A stretch of 64,000 bases of DNA from Megalobrama amblycephala. Taxonomy: Eukaryota; Chordata; Actinopteri; Cypriniformes; Xenocyprididae. Below, one piece after another: positions 1-12,400 of the stretch. The notes beneath the pieces are model-generated. The model searched no databases. It worked only from the letters and a program-made list of their open reading frames with translations, and was not told the origin of the DNA. Every line of letters begins with the position of its first letter. Positions within the stretch are counted from its first letter, which is position 1. Where the stretch lies: contig NC_063049.1 of the NCBI RefSeq assembly GCF_018812025.1, forward strand, positions 14,403,734 to 14,467,733, read 5' to 3'. The position numbers were made by a program, and so were the translations under genes.

Positions 1-228
1 ATTACAATTTAAAATAATGGTATTCTATTATATTCTTTAAAATATAATGTATTTCTGTGATGCAAAGTGTCTGAACAATTATGTTACCTCTATGGCTTTT
101 CATATAGGCTTTTAGCTTAAAAGCATGCACATTTGGAGAAATATTGATGGATTCTTATATATTTATGTCAACTTTCTATACTGAGAAGTAATATTTATTG
201 TCATCACTATGAGTGCTGGATACTGTGC

Positions 229-383
229 TTTCAATTCATACTTGCAGCCGGAGGGTGCTCTCTGTACACCTTTAGTCCACAAATTATTCTAAAGAAGAAG
301 AGGACATTTCAGGAATGGTGTTTTCAATTCATACTAGCAGCCGGAGGGCGCTCTCTGTACACCTTTAGGCCACAAATTCATAT
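229..383. repeat. Tandem duplication, period 93 bp
   Basis: A block beginning TCAATTCATACT with GCAGCCGGAGGG and CTCTCTGTACACC occurs at 231-290 and again at 324-383 with few changes. A diverged relative of the same block is at about 52205-52250, which suggests a dispersed element. Confidence 0.6.
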
Positions 384-479
384 AAAGAAGAAAAGGAACT
401 AGGAACTAACGGCATGTCTTCTAGAGATCGCTAACCATTGCTTTAACATCCAAATAAACACTTTTCAAGACAATAAATA

Positions 480-1166
480 CACGATTGAGACGATGAATGC
501 ATATATTGCCTCTGAATTTGCCTCTGAATAGCGCTGGCTCCGTGGACGTGGCCGCATTAGCGGATAATGAGCTGAATCACAGACTTCTGACATGGCTCTC
601 TTTTCATACAGATTACATAAACACAGAATGTTTGTTTTCGATTTGACTTACACAATTTAAAACCTGACATTTCAACGTTTCTTTAGATGTAAGTGTCATT
701 TTTTTTGTCATTAGTATTCATAAGTTACAGTTCATTTTCTGAGAACTATCAGATTGGACTTCGTTCAGAGGGAGAGGAGAGATCACGCATCATGTTTTCT
801 TTATTTTACAAAAAGCACAACATTGTGTTTTTACTCTGAGTGTACACAAATAAAAGAAGACATTCTATAGTTTCAATTGATATATTACTTATGTCTCTAT
901 GACAAGAAATGACGGAGTATTTTAAGTCTGTTTTGCTGCAATGTGAAAAAAATCCTGCAAAACGCGCCGGCGCGTTTTCAGACCTCAGGGAGTTAAATAT
1001 TAAAAAATATTTTTACAAGGGAGCATGAAATTTCTTTGCAAACCTTACATCAATTGTCCTATTTGATCTATCCCTTCACCATTACACTGACTCAGTTGAT
1101 TAAGTAAACAATAGCAACAGGTTTTCTCTGCCCAAGTCATGCAATAAATCTGACATATGCAACCAG
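480..1166. repeat. Dispersed repeat, related to 47860-48100
   Basis: About 735-990 aligns by eye with 47875-48100: the same TTTTCTTTATTTT and GAGTGTACACAAATAAAA blocks in the same order and orientation. No gene is visible. A 20-bp palindrome at 959-978 lies at the end of the shared block. Confidence 0.5.
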
Positions 1167-1170
1167 TTAA

Positions 1171-2009
1171 AGGCACAATATGTACAGTAGGATTTTTAGA
1201 TTAAAATATCCAAAAACCACTAGAACAATATATTTTGTTGACTTGTGTACTTTTACATTATCCCAAATGTTTCCAAGAATGTTTAAATCCAGAGAAATAT
1301 GCAATTTTAACCAGGACACGGGCTGTGTCTGTGCGTCGCCTATCAATGACATCATACCTGCATTATACTCGATTTCTGGTTTTATTTTGTAGAAACTATG
1401 GAAACACCAAAGACGCATTATGTTCCTCATCTGTCTAATAAAACATATTATATGTCTATGAGGAACTGTTTAGTTTTCAGTCGATGAATGAATCCAATCA
1501 TGTTATATAGCTTCTTGTTTAAATCTCATTTTCTTGATTTACCGCGGTACTATGTTTTACCATAACTAATATCTATCTAGCTTACTGCAGTGTGCAACAA
1601 GTGTCTCATAGCAGCTGCCAAGCGAACGCACAGAGTAGTATTATAACAGCTTTCAACCCGCAAATGTATCTAATATGATAAACAGTGCTGCATTACCCAA
1701 CATACGCTAGACCAAAAAAAGCGGAAGCGGCGATTGTGGCATGATAAAAGTTCCGCTGCTCTCGAGACATGTTGCGCTCGTCTCTCATTAGCAATATCTC
1801 CAGCGGTCTCATTCAGTTCAACGTCACTTGCCCTGCTCTGCTTCATACTACAGTAATAATCTCATCCATGAACATGATTTCTGCCCGAGTCCCATCCCGA
1901 TTCTTTTCCACCAGCTGTAGATGTGAAAACAACACATCCCATGATTTCACAAAATCAAGTATAAGCGACTGAATAAGCGACCTCTAGCGGCGAAAATTTA
2001 CATATGTGA
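1171..2009. mobile_element. TTAA-flanked non-autonomous DNA transposon (copy 1 of the 56283-57072 family)
   Basis: Preceded by TTAA (1167-1170). The left end AGGCACAATATGTACAG is partly mirrored at the right end near 1995-2009. It shares ATATCCAAAAACCACTAGA, TTTCCAA and GCAGCTGCCRAGCGAACGCA with 56283-57072. The small open frames inside are not conserved between the copies, so it looks non-coding. Confidence 0.6.
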
Positions 2010-2679
2010 TTATTTGATCTGTGAAATCCACAATATCCCTGTGATTGCTCAGATGAAGGCCAGTTTTAAAGTAACCAACAGTTTAATTTTTAACAGTTTG
2101 CGAATGGCTTATAATTGTATCCTAATTTAGTTACTTGATGTTTGGTAATGAAGGGCCTACTTTGCATCAGCAACACTGACTAAATGACAAACAAGTCATT
2201 CATAAGAAGACAACTGATGGCTTTTCTCATCCTGTGGAAACTGCTACTGGTGCTTCAAAGGGTTCCCATTGCCGCAGTCCTTGAGATTAATGGTTGGAGC
2301 TGGGAATGAAGGATCCTGTGACCTAAATAAAATAAAAACACATTTTCTTTAAATACATTGAACAGTTCTCATTGTTTAAGCACAGGTTAGAATGATGCAA
2401 CATGACATATGATAGTAAAATGTAATGATAATACAAATTTTGTTTGTTAGACAGCAATAACAATGAAAAAAATCAAAGCAAGTAAAAATGCTTTGTCGTT
2501 TCAGTAGCTGAATAAATACAAGATAACTTGGGTAACCGAATGGTATTCAAACAAAAACTTTTCTGTGTGCAAGTTACCTGATTGACTCTGTTCTTTGAAG
2601 AGCAACAGTATTCGAGAAGAATGGCAGCATTTACCACCTGGCCTAAAAACAGTCATATATGTATTTATGTATGTATGTA
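2010..2679. other. Intergenic, nothing recognised
   Basis: AT-rich sequence with no convincing open frame or repeat structure visible to me. Confidence 0.4.
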
Positions 2680-3300
2680 TCAGGGGTGTTTCCTCCGAGG
2701 AGGCAAGGGAGGCAGTGCCTCCTCAAAAAATAGGATGATAAAATAATCCATATTACATATAAAACAACACAAATATTACAAATTATGACATTAAAAAGAG
2801 TGCAAGTCACTCGTATTTCTAAAGGAATACTGCCCAACAGCGACACCTGCAGGTAAAGTTACAGCAGGAGTCATGCCTCCCTTTGCTCTCATAGGAAACC
2901 ACAGAAAATCATCAGACCCCCGGCGTGCGGTGGGTTTTGTGGGGGGTAATTGAGAATGAATGGGGGAAAGTCACGTGAGAGGAGGCAATGTCTCCATCAC
3001 GCTATGATTGGATGTAATTGGTTATGATTTGATATGATTGGTTTGTGCGATAAATCCTGCCTCTTATTTACGTGCGCGTTCTGCACGTCAGTTTGACTGA
3101 ACAAATGATGCCGTCAATGGGAAGACTAATTGAAAAGTTAACAGATCACCCAGTTAGATATCACCACTTTATGTCACATCAAAATCAAACTTGAAATGGA
3201 CTGAAATCATGATGACTGCATTTTTTTTTTAGTGCAATCAGCTTGGTGAAATTAAAAATACATTTTCGTGTCTGTGACAGACGGTGTTTAAGGAGCATGA
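2680..3300. repeat. Dispersed repeat (GGAGGCA-rich end), related to 6840-7400
   Basis: Begins near CAGGGGTGTTTCCTCCGAGG, with the self-complementary stretch GAGGCAGTGCCTC. It shares GGGGGGTAATTGAGA and GAGGCAATG.CTCCATC with 7180-7240. Probably a degenerate hAT-type DNA element. Confidence 0.5.
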
Positions 3301-3785
3301 CTGATGATCCAAAATAGCCTAAGTTGACTATTAAAAAGAAAAATATCAATACACAAATAAAATGTATTGTTTAAATTATTATTGTCTTTAGTTATTATTT
3401 TGGAATGAATGTAGAAATGATTAAAACACTAACTTGATGAAATTGACTTGGTTTTGATAAATAGAACATTACACTGTTAATGTAAAATTAAAAACTAGAA
3501 TTGTCTTTGGTTTCTTTTTTTCTTTTTTGATGTAATGTAAAGTAATGTTCATTTAAAAAGGAAGATGTGTCAACGTTAAGAGTAATGCACATGAATTTAC
3601 ATTGATTCATAAATAAATAACATTTATCCTCATTTCATCCTCATTTCATGTATGTGAGAACACACTTGCAGAACTTGCAGAATCTGTGAAAATGTGCAAA
3701 ATTTTAACAAAATAAGAGAGATCATACAAAATGCATGTTATTTTTTATTTAGTACTGTCCTGAGTAAGATATTTTACATAAAAGA

Positions 3786-3850
<65 letters not shown>

Positions 3851-4800
3851 AAACATCTATATATATGTAATAATTTTTGGTTCCAAATTTTTATCAGTTT
3901 TACTGGTAGTCCACAGTATGAAGAATTTTTGGGTATAATATCTAAGTTTACTTTATTTTGCTAGCCTCACATAAATGAACTTTAGTGTCCACTAGTAAAA
4001 ATGTATCAAAAATATCAAAAAATGTTTGACTTTTTGGCTTGACTAATATATATATACACACACACACACTTCTGATTAGGCTGTTCTCACATGACAAAAG
4101 ACTCGCTATATCGCTCAGCAAGTAAGAAATTTTATGAAAGATGAAATATGGGACAAAACATGATTTTTTCATAAGTCGGGACGCCAAGAATAAACTGTAT
4201 GTCTGGTCATCCTACTGATGATGAAACATTGGAAGATCTAGTTATTCAACCCAAGCCTCCATTGCAAGGACGACTTGTGCAGGACATTTCTCAGTGATAC
4301 GCTACTCAGTTTGACGTACATTATGAGACAATAACTTTATTTATTGTGCACTTTGATCTTTAAAACTTTGCAGACCTTTTACATTCACAAACAGCTTTAT
4401 TACACACTGCATGAAAGGTAATATCTGAAAAAGCATAATAGGAGCACTTTAAAAGTTATCAAATTTAGTCATTTATGCAATGATTTTTTGAGTAATATAT
4501 AATATGGATTTAATTTTTAGTAAGCAAAACAAATTTCAGATACTATTACTATTTTATGATGTGAAATAGTAAAGTGAACATGAAGGATTATAGCACAATA
4601 GTAACATAAGCACTGATGGGCTAGACCATTCAAAGCTTTTCAGAATTTTAAAACAAAACCTGAAAGGTAGCCAATGTAGAGACAATAGTATTGGGCTGAT
4701 ATGATTATATTTCTTAGTTTTAGTAAGCTTATTTTTTTAAGCTTATTGAGTCTGTAGGACATCCATCTAATAACACATTCATACATTTATGGCATTAGAC
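3301..4800. other. Intergenic, AT-rich, with microsatellite
   Basis: No gene seen. Contains (AT)n followed by (GT)n at about 3796-3851 and a short TA/CA tract near 4048-4070. Confidence 0.4.
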
Positions 4801-5420
4801 TGATGTAATAAGTTTTTCGGTATCAGAGACAGACATTTGTCAAGTCACCTTAATTTCTGTAATGCTTTTTACAGCACAGGTTGTTTCAAAGCAGCTCCAC
4901 AGTAATGAACAGGAAACTAATAATCAATGATGCAAATTAATATTTAGTACAATAGTACTGAGTACAATACAGACAATTGTGTCATTATTCAGCTCAAGTC
5001 AGCACTGCTTCAGTTCAATCACAGAGTCAATGTTGCAAAATTCAATAAGCATAAGACAATAGTGTCATTATTCAGCTCAGTTCAGTGTTTGTTCTCATTC
5101 AATGGAGTCAGTGAAGTCAAATCAATTAAACAGTTTTGCTCAATATTAAGTGTATATAAACCTGATCAAGTCAAAGGCAATAGTGGCAAGAATGCCAAAC
5201 TCCATCATTTGACAGAATGGAAAAATAACAACAGGCTCAGTCGGCTCAGTTCTCCTCTGGCCTAAAATATGTCTTAGTTTAGCAACATTTCTGAGGTGGA
5301 AAAAGGCTGTTCTGCAAACATTGTAAATATGATTGTCAAAGTACAGATTGCTATCAAACCTAACACCCAGTTTCTTAACCCTAGAAGATGGCGTGACAGT
5401 ATATGATCAAAACAAAGTTA
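4800..5420. repeat. Probable LINE 3'-UTR-like repeat, upstream of the PKS
   Basis: TTTTTACAGCACAGGTTGTTTCAAAGCAGCTCCACAGT and repeated ATTCAGCTCA.. blocks (about 4985 and 5070) resemble the 3' tails of fish L2-type LINEs. I see no reverse-transcriptase frame here. Family assignment is from general recognition only. Confidence 0.35.
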
Positions 5421-6004
5421 TACTCCCTTGTCTAATGTTCTGAGTTTTTTAACCCAATAACCAATACTGTTTTGTCAATTAAAAAGAGAAATAACCATTC
5501 AGTCTTTGATATCACTAATACATTCTGAAAACTAAAAAATAAAAAGTGGAATTCGGTTAGGTTATATCTAAATATCAAACGTGATAAAGAGTTGTTAACT
5601 TTATCTATTCCAGTGTAAATGACAGCATTTTACATAAGAGACTAATTACAATCAGAGGGGTTTTATTAAGAAATTGTTTTATGAGCTAATAGCTAATGAA
5701 ACCAGTAATAATTTCCAGTAAAATGAAATGTTGTACTAGTCAATCATTACCTTTTACCAAATAAATATTGGGTAGACTGAGCCTCATGTAAGCATTTTCA
5801 ACAAGACACGATTCAACATGAGTATCCAGGCAAGTCCATGTTTTTCATTTAATTTGCTTTATATTTTTGTCTCGTTCTCTGAGACAAAACTGGGAAAAAT
5901 AATAGAAAATAAAAATAACTTAACAAAAGAAAATTATAGACAGTTTCAGCTTATCAACATATCAGCTTATAAATATTCTTAAAACAATAAGCATAACTTA
6001 AAAA

Positions 6005-6012
<8 letters not shown>

Positions 6013-6082
<70 letters not shown>

Positions 6083-6100
6083 GCACACACACACATACAC
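6013..6100. repeat. (AT)n/(CA)n microsatellite
   Basis: About 65 bp of uninterrupted AT dinucleotides followed by ACACAC, roughly 320 bp upstream of the PKS start codon. Length is likely to vary between alleles. Confidence 0.95.
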
Positions 6101-6417
6101 ACATTTAATATACAGCTTAATATAAAGCTTATTTACTCTACCTAAATTTCAAATTAGATTCCATGTTTATTCAGATTTTCAGGTTGTCTTTGCATTATAC
6201 AGGATTTTTTTTTCTGGTTGACTAGTAATAATTGTCCATTCTGTGTCAACTTAACACAAGGTCCCTTGATAAAAAATATATTTTTTCCCCTTTTATTTTA
6301 TTTACTATTTCTGCTGAAAAAAATGCATAAATGAGGAAGAAATCCGAAAATGTTAAATGCCATGGATAAATATTTAGTTAACTGCCTCAATGTATTTGCA
6401 CACACAGCCTATGAAAT

Positions 6418-6475
6418 ATGATGGATGATGATGTAGAAATCGCTGTTGTTGGCATTGGATGCCATTTTCCTGGAG
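6418..6475 (+). CDS. pks1: PKS exon 1 (start codon; first KS strand)
   Basis: Starts [19 protein letters not shown], the usual N-terminal strand and glycine motif of a ketosynthase. ATG 6418 is directly followed by a second in-frame ATG; the upstream in-frame stop is TGA at 6412. It ends in phase 1 at a GTAAT donor (6476). Intron 1 is 101 bp. A non-coding 5' exon cannot be excluded. Confidence 0.85.
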
Positions 6476-9400
6476 GTAATTGTTAATAATTTACAGTGTT
6501 TCATTATTTTGTTTGTTGTTTATGTTATGATTTTGGCATAAATTGTATTTAGATTGTATGTTCTCATTCATTTTAGGTGAGGGACTAGAAAACTTCTGGC
6601 GAGTCCTCCTTCATGGAGAGAACTGTGCAGTTCAGATACCAAACGACAGGTTTAATCTCTCTCAGTGGTACGATCCAGATGAGAAGAAGGCAGGAAAGAC
6701 ACACACAGCAAAGGCAGCACTTATTGATGGGTAAGACTTCAATTAATTTGCCTTCATAAAAAGAACTTATGATGTTTGTCGTTCAAAAACGGTCAACATT
6801 TTATAATACATGAGTTTTTAATCGATCTGCCTCAGACCCTCTAAAATGTGACTTTAAAAGTGTATAAATTACTTATTTTTTATAAAATGACAGTCCAACA
6901 GTGACACCAGCAGTTACAAACAAAGTTAGAGTGTCTTGCCTCCCTTGAGCCCATTGAGTTTTAATTATTCCCCCTTGAGCAGGGTTCCTCAAATCCGTGC
7001 CTGCAGAGTTGAGGTCAAACTCTGATCAAACTCACCTACCTGTAATTTTCTAGTAACTCTAAAGACTTTGATTAGCTTGCTCAGATGTCTTTGATTAGAA
7101 TTGGAGCTGAACTCTGCAAAGCAATGGCCTTCCAATGTCAGATTTGAGGAACCCTGCTGTAAAGTGTGCTGTGAGTTTGGTGGGGGGTAATTGAGATAGA
7201 ATGAGGGAAATGTCAATGAGAAGAGGCAATGCCTCCATCGTGCTATAACTGACCTATTACACTGCTCACGCGATTGTGCGCTTTCCACATCCGTACCTCA
7301 GACTGAAAAAATTAATGAAGAGTTCATTTGCAAAAACCGATAAAAAATATATTTTTTAAAAAATGACCTGCAGTGCATTATTCTCCACATATAGCACGTT
7401 CTGGACCATAAATCCGTTTTGTCAGAAAAGCAGGTATTGTCCGCTGTCAAGGCATTGCAAGTTCACGCTTTACAGCAGAAACCGACAAGCTCCCTTGTTG
7501 TTTGTTAACTGATGCAAAAACTTGAGAAAATGAGATTCAGGCAATTGATGACGTTGAAGAAAAATTATTTATTCATTGCAATTAAATTTAGCCTCACACG
7601 CAAACTTTAATCGATAATGAAAATATTTAATAAAACCAAAAGGTAAAATAACAATCAGAAAGAAGTAATTAACAGTTAATAATAAAATTTAGAGTATTGT
7701 AAAATCCAGAGTATTGTATCTAATAGATGAAGATCAGAATATACAGAAAGAAAGAACAATAATTAAGACATTTGCAGATAGGAGAGATGAAGCAGAAGAT
7801 CAAGGGAGAGCAAAGGAAAGAGCAAAAGAGAAAAAAGCTAAACAATCAATGACTCGATGGAACAATGGAAATTTACTCAAACCTTGTTTTCGTTGATCAG
7901 AAAAGGTCAGATGAATTTACCCATTATGTCATAGACTGGTCAAATGTAAAAATAGATGAAAATAGAAATAGGGCATTTCCCTTAAGGGGATTTTGCAAAT
8001 CTTACATTATTACATGTCAGCTGAAATAATAACAGACATATTTTGCACAATTGTGTCAACATGACCTGTCACATTGGAACACTTGAAGAACAATTAAATA
8101 TAACATGCATACATACTCTTAAAGGTACCTTAGAATTAAATATTGAATTTATATTGGCATAGTTGAATAACAAGAGATCAGTACATGGAAAAGACATACA
8201 CTGAGTTTCAAACTCCATTGTTTCCTCCTTCTTATATAAATCTCATTTGTTTAAAAGACCTCCGAAGAACAGGCGAATCTCAACATAACACCGACTGTTA
8301 CGTAACAGTCGGGGTGTACACCCCCAATATTTGCATATGCCGGTCCATGTTCAAGCCATTAGACAAGGGCAGAACGTCTGGATCTGTGCACAGCTGAATC
8401 ATCAGACTAGGTAAGCAAGAACAATAGCGAAAAATGGCAGATGGAGCAATAATAACTGACATGATCCATGATAGCATGATATTTTTAGTGATATTTGTGA
8501 ATTGTCTTTCTAAATGTTTCGTTAGCATGTTGCTAATGTACTGTTAAATGTAGTTAAAGTTACCATTGTTTCTTACTGTATTCACGGAGAAAAGAGAGCC
8601 GTCGCTATTTTCATTTTTAAACACATGCAGTCTGTATAATGCATAAACACAACTTCATTCTTTATCAATCTCTCCAACAGTGTGTAATGTTAGCTTTAGC
8701 CACACAGCATAGCCTCAAACTCATTCAGAATCAAATGTAATACATCCGAATAAATACTATACTTACATGAGCCGATGTATGCAAGCAGCATGCATGACGA
8801 ACATCTTGTAAAGATCCATTTTGAGGGTCATATTAGCTGTGTAAACTTTGTTTATGCTGTTCAAGGCAAGCGCGAGCTCCGGGGGAGGGGGAGCACGAGA
8901 ATTAAAGGGGCAGCAACCTATATATCGGTGCATAGTTAATGATGCCCCAAAATAGGCAGTTAAAAAAATGAATTAAAAAAAATCTATGGGGTATTTTGAG
9001 CTGAAACTTCACAGACACATTCAGGGGACACCTTAGACTTATATTACATCTTTTAAAAAGAAGTTCTAGGGCACCTTTAAAGATACCAGAAGAATAACCA
9101 TAAGGGTACAATAACAAGTAAATACTTGAAAATATGATGAGAATTAATATATAAAGTAGGAGTACATAAATATATGAAATCAAAAGTAAAATTGATAAAT
9201 CATAAGCCATAAATGATTAACATAAATATGAATAAAATGCATGAATATGAATATTGACCATTTTGGATCCACCAGTACAGAAACCAATAAGTCCGTTTTA
9301 GCGAATCAGCGTGCAGCATTCAGGTCAGGTGACAAGGCTTCTAGTCACTTCAAAAAGACATGCTAGTCGAGGGAAGCTTCGTCAAAGTGGACTAAAAGTG

Positions 9401-12400
9401 ATCGAGGATTTATTATTTCAACTCCTGCAAGTCCTTGTACACCATACACGTCTTACATGCTGAACCCTTGGTTGTCCTTTTGTGTGTGTGTGTGTGTGGG
9501 GGGATGTGTGTAATTGTCTACCTATCTAACAGGGGACCATGGTGTCGTTACACATTCACCAATAGGGGACCACCGAGCAAAGAGGGGACATTTTTCAGTT
9601 CCCCTGTTGGTCATAGGGGTGTAACGATACGCTCAGGTCACGATACGGTACGTATCTCGATACGGAGTTCACGATACGATACGTATCACGATATTTTGAA
9701 CAAAATGAAACTGAAATTCAAACAAGATTTATTCAAAAAACATGAACAAATTTCAATAATTTTCCTTGTTGTACATACAAGATCACATTTCAAGGTTTAA
9801 TAAAAACCTTCTGTATTCAAATTAACAGTTGAATAGGGCTGTCTGTCACTGAAAAAAAATGTTAAATTTAACATGAACTTAGAATTATGAATGGGGCCGT
9901 TCACATATCGCGTCTAAAAACACGTGGAAGGCGCGGCCACAGCGCTTATTCTTCTTTCCAAAGCGCTTGCGCTCCCGTGGTGTCGGTCGTTGCTATGCAA
10001 CCATGAACTGAGCTCTCCAAGAGGATCAGGATGTTTCTGCAAAGGATAAATGATTTCTAGCCCTTGCATTAGTTTCACTACGAGATATATTGATGGAGAT
10101 AAGATAACCATGAAACCACCATGTACAGCTATGATCAGCTGTTCGGCTGAGCATTTGATGTTTTGTTACGGAAAGGCCATAGCTGATCGGTTGATTCTTG
10201 TCACACGACCTGCGGTGCGCTTGAGGCATTCTGAAAAGTTGAGAATTGCATGCGCGTCGCGACCGCGTTGATCCCATTATGAGCGCGCCTGCCACGCGGC
10301 TACATTTGAAAAAAATAACTGACTTGCACGCGGAAAACACGCAATATGTGAACGGCCCCACAGAACTTCTTAAAGCAAAGCATCGCAAGCGTCTTTTGCT
10401 TTTCTGTGAGCACAGCTGTTGCTGTGGCACTGCGGTGAAAGAAAGCCATGACTTTTCTCACACAACCATGCAAGAGACTGACATGAGAAAGGTTTAAACC
10501 TGCTTGCAAGATTCAATGTGTGCCCGAAACACTTACTTAACTAGAGAGCTGATTGAGACACACCATTTATATGCGGTGACAACCGGCTTCTCTCACTGCC
10601 ACCTTGCAGAGTAGGTCACGTCGACAGCTCAACCAATAAGATTAAACTGCCGTCATATCGTAAAACTATCGCCATCATTCTACGATGCATATCGTAACAT
10701 GTTTGCATCGCGAAATATCGTACTACGATAAATCGTTACACCCCTAGTTGGTCATGCTTTAAATCATGTTAAAATCAAGTAAAAAACACTCTGGTGAAGC
10801 ACCCCTGTAGGCTGGAGCAGGAACTGTAATGGCCCATTAGATGAGTGTGAACAATGTGTGCTATTGTTTGAATGGCTTGCTGTCCCAGACAAAAGTTCTG
10901 AGACTGTAGAGCTGCTGTTTAACAGTCTGCTTACTAAAGGAACCTTTTAGTAACTACTAGGCCAATTATAGAATTTTTAAAAATGTATCTTCATTATTAT
11001 TTCACTCTAATTCTAAATTAACAAAATATTCAAATGTTGTTGTTTTTTTTTTTTTTTTATATACCAGAAATTATATATGCATCATTCTACATCTGGATAA
11101 TATTTGACCAATTTAGCAGCTAACACATATGCAAACTGGGAGCTTGTGAAAGAAAAAAAAAAGCCTAAAACTTACTAGTTTCAAACTTTGCATTGCATTA
11201 ATATTATTTTTTTAATTGAAATTTTAAAACGGTAAGTATTTCAAAATATATATTCAACCATTATAAAATTAAATAAAAATGGCATCAATAGAGGGAAAAA
11301 ACAAAGCAACCGAACAGGTGTCACACTTCAAAATTTTATATCGACTTGCTGCACTGAAAATGTTCAGCTGGCTTTATCAAATTATGCAAACTGAATGTCT
11401 ATTCACACAGGCACTTTAGTTGAACCAACTTAAGATTTTCAATGAAAAAAATTAACATAAAACTAAGTTTTGATCCAAATTAAAGGCAAGGATATAAAGG
11501 TTGTAAAGGCAACCAAACAGGTGTTGCACTTTACTATCTAACAGGGGACCAGTGTCCTTTTGTGTAGTGAAATCACTATAACTTGCACATGCTCTTGCTT
11601 CTGAACTTTACCATGTACACTTCAACTTGTGTGGAATTTGGCATGGAATGATGAATAAAAAAATGGTAACATAAAATGGTAAATTAACTTATTTTGTTCA
11701 AGTCAAAAATATTATTTAACATCAATAAACATACCATGGTCATTAAAGTAACGTACATACATCAGTATATACCAACAAATCCAGCAAAAATAGCTCTTTA
11801 AGGTAACAATTGCAGGTCATCACTTTACATTATAAATAGTCATTCTGTGAAACAAATTGACTAATTGTTAGTGTCCCCTGTTAGATGGTAAAGTGTGACA
11901 CCTGTTTGATTGCTTTGTCATTTCTTGCCATCACAAACACACTTTAAAGATTCTGGAGGTCAGATCTCAATTTTTGTTGACTTGCTGCATTGCTGCAAAA
12001 TTGTTAGTTGGCTCAATTATCTTTTAGTTTTAGTTGAACTTTAAAATTGAAATTTAAGTTGAGCCAACTGTTCAATATTTAGATGCAACAAACAACATAA
12101 AACTTTGAGTTTTGATCTTCAAACAGCAGGCTTTATGTATTGTCTGGTTTTATGACAATTTACATATTCATATCACTGAGGAATGATTATTATATATGAC
12201 TACATTATTATTGATGTTCAGCTACATCTAATTGTTTTGATAGTATTTTGATAGATCATTTTTTAGATTCTGAAAATATTTCAAAAATATATTACTGTTT
12301 AATGTAGCAAATTGATGTCTTATTATGTTCGGTTTTGAAATTAAGTTGAACAGTTTTGAATAGAGCATGAAATGTGCTTGTACGTATAGACAGGCCCTAA

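Noticed and set aside
4600..4760. Possible LINE reverse-transcriptase end on the minus strand.
   Set aside because: A few words resemble the fragment at 14307-14738, but stops and drift are too many to call.
9435..9800. 121-codon plus-strand frame.
   Set aside because: It crosses a GT microsatellite and the end of the hAT MITE at 9614, with no domain; a chance frame.
10026..10497. Overlapping frames of 83 and 134 codons on both strands.
   Set aside because: They lie inside the GC-richer middle of a non-autonomous hAT element and show no transposase motif.
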